DNA of 64,000 bases from Kryptolebias marmoratus (lineage: Eukaryota; Chordata; Actinopteri; Cyprinodontiformes; Rivulidae): the NCBI RefSeq assembly GCF_001649575.2, contig NC_051430.1:16331575-16395574 (forward strand), given 5' to 3'. The position numbers were made by a program, and so were the translations under genes. Shown one piece after another: positions 33,091 to 44,145 of the stretch. The notes beneath the pieces are model-generated. The model searched no databases and was not told the origin of the DNA. It saw only the letters and a program-made list of their open reading frames with translations. Numbering within the stretch: the first letter of the stretch is position 1; every line of letters starts with the position of its first letter.

Positions 33091-33610
33091 TGATGGAGAG
33101 GGAGATGATTAGAGGGATAGAGGCATCATCCACAGTAATGATGGTGTTGCACTTGTCCATCATGGTGTGGAAATAGCTAAACTGAAAGGCGAAGCTCACA
33201 ATTTACTGGCCTATCTTTGTTCCAGCCCTCACCTATGGTCATGAGGCATGAATTGTGACTGAAAGAATGAGATCTCAGGTACATGTGGCTGAAGTGAGCT
33301 TCCTCTGTTGGGTGGTGGGGTTCAGCCTTAGAGATAAGTTGAAGAGCTCTGTTATATGGAATAAGCTTCTCAACATTGAAAGGAGTCAGTTACAGGGGTT
33401 CAGTCATCCCTTGTGATGTGCAGTCCCTCGTGACGTCCCACTGGGCAGATCCAGAGCTTGCTAGAAGGATTATATGTCCTCTCAAGCCTGGGAATCCCCC
33501 AGGAGGAGCTGGAGAGTGTCACTAGAGAAAGAGATGTTGAGGTTTTTTCTCTTGAACCCGTTGCCCACCTTGACCCTACCATGGATAAAAAGCAAGAAAT
33601 GGATGGATGA
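33091..33610 (+). mobile_element. Degenerate non-LTR retrotransposon 3' end (LINE ORF2 tail)
   Basis: Translation of 33188-33246 gives KAKLTIYWPIFVPALTYGHE, followed by an in-frame TGA at 33249-33251. It then continues VTERMRSQVHVAEVSFLCWV and SLRDKLKSSVI. These match the K-A-K-L-x-I-Y...P-x-L-T-Y-G-H-E...T-E-R-x-R-S-x-x-x-A-A-E-x-x-F-L-x-x-V-x-G-x-[ST]-L-R-D segment of abundant teleost LINE ORF2 tails. Later fragments encode LLNIERSQL and LGIPQEELE. It ends in GGATGGATG, the tetranucleotide tail typical of these elements. Multiple stops and deletions make it inactive. Confidence 0.85.
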
Positions 33611-36589
33611 TAAATAATCTGTTCTTAGTCAAAGTTAATTTTCTCAAATGTCTTGATTTTCTGCAAACAAAATTTGTTCTTAATTTCACAGAGAAATAAA
33701 AGTCAAATCAGTTCTTTACGACTAAGTCTTGTTCAAGGCAGTTAATGTGAATAAAGTTTTCTGTAATGTAAATTGTTATAACAATTTTTGCAATGATAAA
33801 AAAATAATTACACATCACATGTCGATAAAATGGCCTCTTTTAGTTGCTGCCAAATCAAGTAGGAGAAAAAAAGTTGTCTTTTGAATGCAAAGATTTCAAA
33901 GGTGACCAGAGCTGTTAACACAGAGCTCAATTCTTAATGATAGAGAAGACAGGGTCCTGAGTTGTTAGGCTGATGCAAATGGATATATTGTGTTCACTAG
34001 TTGGCCCTGCCAACCATGTGATGAATAATAAAGTTTTATTCATTTTCTACATCTCTGTCTCCATGAGATGAAGCCTAAGAGTGGCTTCCCTTCATCTCTT
34101 CTTTATGATAGTATACATGCAGGTGTCAGAGAAGTCCACGAGAATGTGGTTGTTCAAAGTAGGGATGGCTGCTATTAACTGGGCAATAGCGAGACTGATT
34201 AAAGAGCGCACTACACAAAAACTGTTGTATCTAAGTGAAAAAATGTACATAAAGAAGGATAGCAGCTTTCTCAGCTTATATATTTTGGCACCATACTTTG
34301 TAAATTCCATTATATTGTTTAAGTATAAATAAAAGGGCTGCCTTAAAATCATAAGTTAAGTGAAAAAGCACAACAATTTGAAAATTTAAAATCATTTCAT
34401 TTTACTGAAATGAAAATGGTGAGTTGTCTTTTTTTTTTTAAAGTTAGATTGATTTAAATTAGTTAACTGACTGAAGAACTAGGCTGAGCAATAGTCCAAT
34501 GTGTTTTAGCTCACTAAAAAATAAGTGTCTACTTTTTTGAATGAAATGTATTAACTGAATGAACTAAAATGACATCACTTTTAACACAACTAATATACAG
34601 TAAGTTGTTAAAATAACATTGACTTGCTAGGACAAAAAAACTCTGTCAGTTTTTGAGACTAGAGCACTCTACATCAAGAAAAGCATGAATGAAGGAGAAG
34701 CAAAAGAATTCTTTTAATTAAAAATTAACAATAAGATAATATTCTGTGGGATTGTTTTTTTCTTCTTTGCTACCTTCGTTGTTGTCTTTCAGTCTGATCA
34801 GACACATACAGTTTATACAGATATTGTTTCCCTTTAGAAAGGTTACCATGGATACAATGCTATTACTTTATCGCTCAGCTTGTGGCATTTGGTGCCACCT
34901 TTAGCTGATCCTGTAATTACTCAATTCCAAGATTTCTAACCATTGCTCTTGTTCAGATGTGATTTGAATAATTGTACAGTGAACCATTCTTGAGCCAAGT
35001 GGAGTGCAGTATGCTGTTGTGGGTCAGTGTGATTAAGAGGTATTAAGTAATTTTGGGAGTGTTTGAACAAATTAAGGTTCATGGCATTGGCTTTCATTGG
35101 CCATTTGTCTATCTTGCTGAATCAACATGACTTGATAGACATGAGCAAATCTGTGGATTATAGTAAGATAATTGTGTTGCTTCTATTTGGATTGAACTAA
35201 TACTAACAAGGCCACTGACTGGCCATCTTTTATTTCAGTGTAATTGCTGTTTTTCAGCAATTCAGTTTGTTTTTTTTATCGCACCTTTGCATACTTTTTT
35301 TTTCTATAGATCCAGAACTTAACTTCAAAAGCCTAAATCTAAAAAAAAGATTGTCAGTATCAATTCAGTCAGCTCTGTGGGAGGAAGAATAACAGTTTGA
35401 AGATTCGTCACCTGGGGAGTGCATCGCTCATCACAATGAGATGAATTGAATCATGGCAACAGCAAGCAGAAGCATTTAATTACATTTTATTTCCAACCAC
35501 TGCTTCATCAGTGTCTCTTTATTGACCCCAGAATTCCCTTTATAGTGGCTTCACTGATGCATGTTTTTCTGCATGTTCATGTGTCAACATTTTTGGGGCT
35601 GTCTGCTGATGACAACATCTTCGTGTTCAAAACACAAAAGCAAAATTTTAAACCCTACCCAAAGGAATAACAATTTGCTTCAACCACCATAAACACAATG
35701 CCATAATAAGAGCTCATTATATGAGGACACCAGATTAAATTAGTCAAGAACTGACAAAAATGCACTGGAGGTTTAACATGACAGCTTCTTTTTCAAGAGA
35801 ATCTGTAATTTTAATGAATGGTAATGCAAGCATTTTACTGGCTTTATGCTTGAAAAATATGAATGTCGATGATAGTGATTAAGTTTTTGATTTAGTACCT
35901 ATAGGTTATGTCTTTTTACTCTGGACAGTGTAGTGGACAAATACTGTATATCCTAGTTTAGATGTACTAGATGTAATTGCTTTGTGGGTGAATTTTGACA
36001 GTAATGGGGCATACAATATCTAGTTAATCTATATATAGTGAGTGATAAATGCTCTCAGTAGACTTTGAGGTCCTCAGTCAATGGAAATCAAAGAAACACT
36101 TTCCTTTTGCTTCCTCTCTGTGTTCTCTCCAAGTTATTGGTTGTCCTTCACAGACAAGAGCAAAAGGCTGCTTACTGTTAATGCTCTTCGGGAAAGAATT
36201 TATTTTAGTTGAGATACAGTGCATCATGCCAAAAGAAAGTTCTCCTGACCCACAATCCGCTTAAGATCCCACCAAGGGCACAGTGAGTTACGGCTCTCCA
36301 TGGCATGGTGTCACAGAGGAAAGCATTGGGAGGCAGAGGTCCGGGGAAAAAACAAGACGCTTAGCAATCGATTTCTCCTTGGGGGGACTCAACACGATCA
36401 CTGTCATCACCTTTCTCTTTCCCACTCTTCATGCCCTCTACCTTTCTCTCTTCTTACTCTCAGTCTAGATTAACTGTAGCCTGGATCTTTGTAGCCTTAC
36501 TAAAACCCACCTGCCTGTGTCACAACCAGAAAGGTTTTTTTCCTCACACCATCGCTTTCCTCAAGTCCAACAGCTTCAGCGTTCTGACT

Positions 36590-36680
36590 GTGGCCTGACC
36601 CAGCCCTAATTAAACACAATTAGGTAAATCCCATGGACTATGGCCTAATCCTCTGGACTGCAGCAGGAGCAAGAGAGAGC
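36590..36680. promoter_or_regulatory. Paired homeodomain-like sites in inverted orientation
   Basis: CCTAATT at 36605-36611 and AATTAGG at 36618-36624 are perfect 7-bp inverted copies around a 6-bp spacer, each containing the TAAT homeodomain core. They sit in a unique block (about 36480-36830) with balanced composition. Such spacing would suit a homeodomain dimer, but this is inferred from sequence only. Confidence 0.3.
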
Positions 36681-37239
36681 ACCAGCAACAGAGACAGTAA
36701 AAGGAAAAGGGGGAGACTTGGCAGAAGAAGGGGCAACACATCCCTGGAGAATAAAGCCAAGCAGAGCGTCTAATATATCAAACACATGGATTAGTGGCTA
36801 GCGGGGAGAGCTGGGGCTCAGCAAGAGCCTGTGGTTTCCAATTTTCTTGGAGGGTTGACTTGGACTAGAGACAAACAGGGGGCTATGGTTAGTTCTTGTG
36901 GGAGGCCAAACTCCGTATCTAAATGTGTAAATTAACAACTGTAAGAGGAGAAATATATCATCATTTTCTCTAGGTTTTTTTTTTTTTTTTTTTGCCTCAC
37001 AAATTTGCACAAAGTAACTTGAATTTGAAGAAAGAAATCACGGAGAAGTGTGAAGACTCAGGGACTGTGGACAGAGTAGCTTTGATTTGTGTTCACGTTC
37101 AGTAAAAAGAATATTAATTTGTCTTTTTTTTTCCACTGCAGAGTTACAGTTAGATCTTGGGTTGAACGAACTGGTGATGCTGATTCTCCAGCACACGTGT
37201 GTTTGAACAAACCTTTTACAAGCACGTGAGACATTCTGA

Positions 37240-37620
37240 ACAATGGCTAATTCTTCACATAATACAGTAACCGTGAGCCGGCGTCATGCAATTATCTTCT
37301 CACCTCTCCTATTGTTTTACAAAAGGCTGTAATATTTTCATATCTGTGGAAAAATAATCTCTCACTTGACTCCCGTTATTGAGTCATTTCAACAGACCCA
37401 CTTTTGGCCATGTATTATTCACGGGTATTCAAGCCCCACTCTGGCCCAGAGAGGAAGTGCTCTCTCCCAGTCTCCGTCACAGGATATCAGCCTCTAATTC
37501 ATTATTTAACAGGCTGGAGCAGGGCCACTCAGTCTAACTGAGATGCTGCCTGGACAGGAGAGGGGTGTGTGACTACAGAGGCTGGTCTGAGGCCTCCAGT
37601 GATTTATCCCTCTGCTCTTT
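37240..37620. promoter_or_regulatory. Candidate conserved non-coding block
   Basis: Unique sequence without repeats or open frames. It includes GTGAGCCGGCGTCATGCAAT and, further on, a GC-balanced stretch (37420-37575) with TCTAATTCATTATTTAAC. The texture is that of a developmental enhancer; conservation is untested. Confidence 0.22.
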
Positions 37621-39254
37621 AAACACATTTTTGCCTTTTCCTTTCTGAATGGTTGAATGAATAAATGGGCGAATGCAGTTGCATTTGATCTGTGTTTCTG
37701 ATGTTTTCACAACAATTATCTGAGCTACAAAGCAGTCGTGGTGGATTCCTCACCTGATGAAGGCAACAGTGATACCATTAGCAGCTCTGATGATAATAAT
37801 GATGCAGCGGTGGCTGTTGATTCTTAATATGAGAACAGTGATGGAGGAGATGAAAATACTAATGACAGCAATGTTAAAGTGTGAAAAAGTTTGCAGTTAA
37901 TATGTACACCACTGCTGTTATCTTAAATCTGTTTTTTTATTCTGTCACATTTGTTATTAACTTGTATAAAATAAAACAAACAACAATTATTAAGTGCTAT
38001 TTATATAGGTTGATAGTTGTATGGATTTTATCATTCAACATAAATGTGCTTCTTCAAGTTTTCTTCATGCCTTAATTTACTTCTTCTGTTTGTTTTGTCA
38101 CCTGCCATAAGTTGTATTCACTCAAAATCATGTGTGACCAATACATGCTGTAAGTTTTGTGGTAATCAAACATGTAAAGTCAGGGCATCATACACCTAGA
38201 GTGAAAAGAAATAAACACAATTAAATAAAGTTTGTGCAAATACATAAAATGCTAATATATATATATATTAATTTAGCTTATGACTTTAAATTAGCTCACC
38301 AAACTTTTGCATATCAAAAGTTAAACCATTACAAGATATGTGCTGTCGTTTTGCCTTGTGCAAAATATCTCAGAAAAGTAAAAACAATGCATTATTGTCC
38401 AAAACAAGCTAAATCATAGCAGCAATTCATAAAAATCTCATCTAACAAACATTATATCTTGTTAAACATTGATGCTGGACTTTGCAAAGCCTTTTCAGTT
38501 TTTAATTTTCTTAACAGCGTAGGCAATAGTAAGACAAACTAGTTTTCAAGATGGTTTTAAGGTGTACATTTAAGTGTTAATATGCATTACAAATTAATTA
38601 TTAAAACATCAACACTTCTGAAAAGAAAGTTTGGAATCCAGGCTCATAGTTATGTGGTAGAGAAAAGTGACTGAGGGGTCAAATTTGATGGTTTGGATGT
38701 AGATCAATCAACTTAAATTAGGTCAGAGCAAAGCAGGTCTCGAGAGGTATATGACAGGGAGAGTCTCTAGTTTTGGGTCATTTGTGCCCCTGACAGAACT
38801 AGCTGTACACAAGTGGGGAAATGACTGACCGTCCTTCATTTCCACACTTTATAAGATTTTCCTGCCGTTACAGACTGTTGCTCCTTTATGCGTCACCATC
38901 ATCCTCCATTCATCCATGGTGCCTGGAACTTCCTGAGATAAGCGCTGCTTACATGTTTGCATCATAATCTGAATAAACTAGCCTGAAAGTGATTATGTTA
39001 TTTGGCATTCCTGTAAGATACCATAAACTTCAATGACTTTTGCTTTCAAGTATATTTTCCTGATTTTTAAAACAGAACCAAATAATTTTCAGGGTGGATG
39101 TTTCTTATAGCAGCTACTGACTGATGTTTGAGAGCCACTGTTGCTAAAATCAGGCTTTTGGATTAAGGTCATATAAGGACAAGTTTATTAATTCTCAGCA
39201 GCAGTAATTTGAAGCTTCAAGTGAATGGTAATCTCAAGTCCTAACACTGTTAAC

Positions 39255-39411
39255 CATGCACCCCAACATGCTGGTGTAGATTCTCAGTCATCCAGGCCAT
39301 GGTAAATTCAAAAAAAGTTAAAAAACAAAAACAACTGGACTTCTATTCTGTAGCTACAGAATAGAAGTCCAGTTGTTTTTGTTTTTTAACTTTTTTTGCA
39401 TGCACCCCAAC
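39255..39411. mobile_element. Small foldback insertion flanked by 13-bp direct repeats
   Basis: CATGCACCCCAAC occurs at 39255-39267 and again at 39399-39411, bracketing about 131 bp. That insert is ATGCTGGTGTAGATTCTCAG and onward to TTCA, followed by the perfect palindrome at 39309-39398. Direct repeats of this length look like a target-site duplication. The unit GTGTAGATTCTCAGTCATCC resembles a motif I know from dispersed fish repeats. The class is uncertain (Penelope-like or other foldback). Confidence 0.6.
39309..39398. repeat. Perfect 90-bp palindrome with no spacer
   Basis: Every base from 39309 to 39353 pairs with its mirror from 39398 down to 39354 (45-bp arms, centre GTAG|CTAC, checked base by base). 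The arm runs from the A-rich outer edge through AACAACTGGACTTCTATTCT to the centre. Uninterrupted palindromes this long are unstable in cloning hosts and can extrude as cruciforms, so survival here suggests a recent insertion or an assembly artefact. Confidence 0.95.
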
Positions 39412-39706
39412 CCTACAGAAAATCAAGTAAGATATAAAACAAATGTTTGAATTTTCAAACTACAGTACATGTATGTGTTCATTTGCCTAAAAACTGCTCT
39501 TCTTGTTAGGACAAGTCAGTGATGGATGGGACCATTTAAATTTTTTGTATTGCTTTTCTTTTTCAGCTTGTTTAGTGATGTGGTAAAATATTTTTGATTA
39601 TTGTGTGTGTCCATGGGTTGTCAGGATAAGATGACAGGCTGGCTCTTGATTCATAAAGTAAGAAATATTTAGTTGAGTGTTTTTTTTTAACTTTCTAAGA
39701 CACTTT

Positions 39707-39868
<162 letters not shown>

Positions 39869-40763
39869 ATTAGATCATAAGCAAAAATATTTAGGAAATT
39901 TTGTCTCTTTATCCATGCAATAATACAATTACTTTAAAAAATCATCCACCCAGTCCTACTTGGGTCTAGTTAACAGTTAAAATTACTACATCCATTTATG
40001 ACTTGTGTCATTTTGAATGTAGCACATACTGTAAATCCTAAACCTTTTAAAATTGATCTTGGACCTTTCCATGGAAAAGTAACAGGGTGTCCACTCGGTA
40101 TGAAGCTAAAACATGTGGATTCCTTCAGAATGAACAACCAATAAAAAAAAAGTTCAAATCTAAATGTGGCTCAGTGTTGTGAAAATAAATAAATAAACAA
40201 AATAAAAATTTCATCCTTGCTAAAATCTAGACAATACATTTTTGGCTCTGGAATTATTGGCTGTAGCTTTATAAAACACAGCGCGCCACCTGGCAGTATT
40301 ACCTCTCTGCCAGCTGATCCTAGCACAGAATCATGTAGTACTGTTACTTTCTTTTACTTTAGTTTTGCTTCTTTAGGAGCTCGTTAAAGTCATCATCTAG
40401 GATGATGTCATGTCATTACAGAAAAGTTCATAAAGGAATAGATGTTAACTTTGTTAATACACTGAGTACTCATTATCTAATCAATGCTGTGATATTATCA
40501 CAGGCAACATGTTTGATTAGGTGCAAATAGACTGTGAAATCATAAATATTTGGTCTTTTTCAAACACATGATAATTAGATACATCAGACATACATTAATA
40601 AATTGTTTACTTGCCTTAGCAGGTTCCTTATTGCACTAATAGGGCATGACAGATTTTGCTTGTTAATAATTCTGCCTGTTGCCTGCTAGAGATGATGGAT
40701 GGGGTGCAAACAGCTGTGGTATCAACATGCATTTCATGTAAAACAGGGACATGAAGACATGTG

Positions 40764-40789
40764 GTGTGTGTGTGTGTGTGTGTGTGTGT
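40764..40789. repeat. GT microsatellite
   Basis: Thirteen perfect GT units. Confidence 0.95.
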
Positions 40790-43435
40790 TTGTGCATGTG
40801 TTTGCACTATGCGTTGTTTGGCACATTTTCACTGAGGGGTGTGTGTTATCCTTGTCTTTTGGAGTCAGACCCGAGGCTATGTCTAATTGGAGTCTTCACA
40901 CTTTCAGGCTTGACTCACACTGACACGCTCGACCTTGGCTCTCCTCCCTTTGCCATGAAAAGGGAAAACAGTGACACAGAAACATGCTTGATTCTTTGCT
41001 GAGAGAAACTTTGCTGCTGCTAATTTCTTTTTGTGTTTTCCCTTTCGTTGCCTTTCTTTTGCTCCTGTCTGCATTAAAAGCTCATCATGGTCCTTCCTTC
41101 ATTTGACGAGGTGAACTTTTCAACCATGGAGACGGCATCTAAAAGACATACAGTAAAGTCACGACTATCTCTCAGCAATAAGCCCCTGTTGGACATATAA
41201 TCTTAAAGCTTATCCACTATGAAAGCAAATACTGAATTTTACAGTTAAATAAATAGTTTCAGCCCTCAACAGAATTTAGTTTTGTTTTCTTTTGCCCATA
41301 CTCAAACTCTGCCCAGTTTCATCAAGTTTGTCTTAATAATTTTTGCATAATGTTAACTGGCAGACAAAAGTAACGATTGCATACATTAAATGTGTGAAGC
41401 TCATCACTCCTGTGCATACAGTATATTTGCCAGCCCACGTTCACGTACACAGTGCATGCAATTGCGGTTGCGGAAAGTGTTATAAGGTCAAACACCTCTA
41501 TTTCTCGGAATTCAGCCATCAATATACCTCTCACCATACATTTCAAGGCTCGGTCCCTCAGGTCTCACTCCTGTTTTAGCATCCAAAGGCCCATTTATGG
41601 GCTTGATTTTCCCCTTCCCATCAGGCAGCATTGATCAAACAGCACTCTTAGGGTTTTTCAAGGTGGACATTACTACTGATGGCAACCAGTACTTGCAACT
41701 CCAGAGTAAAAACTATAGCCATTATTCACCTGATTGGCCTCTCCTCCATCTCTCAGTGGTAAGTATCTTGTGATTCGACAGGTATTTATATCTCCGCAGG
41801 ACAAAATCCCCCTCACAGTGTCAGCAGTAAAAGTGCATGCTTTCTGGTGGTATCCATTTAGTTATTTACTCATGAGAAAGGACAGGGTGTGCGTGGATGA
41901 TTGTAATGATGTGTTAAAGCTCAGCTTGGAAACTTTAAAGATTGAGTTGTCTGTCAACCTACTAAGTGTTAAATCTTTTCATTTTGATGGTTACTTTTCA
42001 AATTGACAAGTTGACCAATGTTAAATAAAGAAAAGAGGTTTATTATCTGTCGCATATCTCTGTAGCATTTCTTTTGATTGCGCAACAAAAAAGTCATATG
42101 TTGTTACTTGAGAAAGAAAAAAAACATTTTTTTTTTCCTTTGTGAGGTTACGTATGTTTTCACACCCTTGTTTTGATTTCTAAAATGTCAAATGTGGGAA
42201 GATATTCTTCTGCTGATACAAGAGAGCCTAACAAATAAATATTACCAATATTACTAAATATTATATGAGCTATGACAAGATGTGGATTTGTATCATTCAC
42301 CAATGCTAATTGTCAACACACAAACTTCAATGCTAGTTAGAATAAATGCTCAACTGCTTATTCATGTGTTTGTATTGAAGATGTAATTAGGTTCATAATT
42401 TCACTGATTGAGGCGATTAAATTGGTCAGATTGGCCTTTAGAGAAAGCATGTTGTTGCCAAGGAGACTGCAGTTTTAAAATCCCTTTTCTCATCAACGGC
42501 AGTAAGTGAATCTGAGCAGGAAAATAACATTCCTTTGCACCCCGTGCCCTTACAGTGGTACCAGTCTACAGTAGTCCCATTAAGCATACAGTATATGCTT
42601 GGTCTGTGTGGGCTGGTGCACTCTGTAAATAAAGGAGCAACATACAGATGTAAAGTCTCAAAAGTGAAAGTGAGAAGAGAAAATGAATACTCTGTTACTT
42701 CTTTGGCCCCCAAGCCTGAAGTTTAACATCGCAGTCCAGGTATCGCCTGTGAAAGGAATAATTACAGGGTTTACAGACAACAAGCTTCAAATCACCAGCT
42801 AGTTTTGAAGCAGTTTGCATGCAAGCACCACATGATGCTAATCATATGCAAAACAAGTGGATTTTCCTGATAGAATAAAAGAATTTCACAGTGTAATTAC
42901 ACATGCAACTAACTTTGATCACATTTGTCACCTTGGAAGAATCTAAGTGACTGACAAAGAAAGTTATGTACCCAGACAGAGTTGTAGAAATAAAACTGAG
43001 AATGTTAAATGTCATGCAACAGTACTGCAATGATTACAATATCAGATCACATGAATAGTTGTTGGTGGTATGGGTACATTGTTGGTCCCATGTTATTAGG
43101 ATGTGGCACCCTGTCAAGCTTGGATACAAGTGGAGATTCAGTGTGGAACACAGTCACACGGCCCTTGTATTTTCTTCAAGTCAGTGTCTGTGACCTTCAC
43201 TCTGTGTTTTGACTGACTGTCAGACTCTCTGGCAACTGCCTGATAACACTATCACTCCACTTGTGGTGCCACCTTTTATGCTTTCAGGTACCAATTCTAG
43301 ATGTGCCGGTATCTTTGCAAATGGAATCACTATACCTACTGCTGGTCTGCATGTGTACCAAACTGTGTTCACATCTGACCATTCTTTCTGAGTGCTTGAC
43401 ATGTTCTGTGAGTGGATGTATATTATCTGTGTGGC

Positions 43436-43546
43436 TCTGTAATGGACTGACAACCTGTTCAGGGTGTACCCCACCTCTCGTCCAATTGGTACAAGCCTGC
43501 CGCGACCCTGCACAGAAAAGCAGGTAAAGAAAATAGACAGAAAGAT
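43436..43546 (+). mobile_element. Retroposon 3'-end fragment of a common fish type
   Basis: Reads GTAATGGACTGACAACCTGT, TCAGGGTGTACCCCACCTCT, CGTCCAATTGGTACAAGCCT, then GCCGCGACCCTG and GCAGGTAAAGAAAATAGACA. I recognise the order GGACTGGCGACCTGTCCAGG-TGTACCCCGCCTCTCGCCC...CCCGCGACCCTG...AAGCGG-TAAAGAAAATGGATGG as a highly repeated teleost retroposon tail. A deletion has removed the GGGATAGGCTCCAGC part. Confidence 0.75.
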
Positions 43547-44116
43547 TATATCTAGTGGTTGGTGATGTGTGTTGACAAGCGTCACTCATACCTTCTGTGT
43601 TCACATGCAAAACAGACACTCACGAGTACAAAATGAAGATGTTGGAGTAGTTGTTGGGTGTATGGTCAAAAAAAGAGAAGAAAGGAGCCCAGAGAGTTAA
43701 AACTAAATCCTTTTCTCACTCACATTATCTTCCTTCATAGAAGGGTGCATTGATTCACTAAAAGCAGACAGCCACAGAGTTCATATTCTGTAACCAGAAT
43801 TTGGCATAATAGTCCTGCATCATCTGTTTCCTTGGCTTACTGTGACACAGCTCACCATGACCTCAGCTTAGACAACATGTGTTTGTGCCACAAACTGTCT
43901 TTTGTGGCAAGATTTAAAATATATATATATATAATTCTTATTTTGAAGGGTGCCCTATCTTTCAGAGGACATTGTGACCCAGATTACCAGTGTGATCAAG
44001 TATAACTAAGTGAATGTGTCTGAGTTTGAGAGTATTCATAAAAAGCTGTATAAATGTCAGGGCATGAAAAGTACCCCTGTAACATCTAAAAGAAGAAGTA
44101 ATAGAGGATAAGGACT

Positions 44117-44145
44117 ACACACACACGCGCGCACACACACACACA
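44117..44145. repeat. CA/CG microsatellite
   Basis: ACACACACACGCGCGCACACACACACACA; an alternating tract with central CGCGCG, prone to Z-DNA. Confidence 0.9.

Larger units (their letters stand above)
33611..39300. other. Non-coding stretch, no gene recognised
   Basis: AT-rich DNA. Unique complex blocks occur at about 36480-36830 and 37240-37620 (listed separately). No exon, RNA gene or clear mobile element was identified. Confidence 0.5.
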
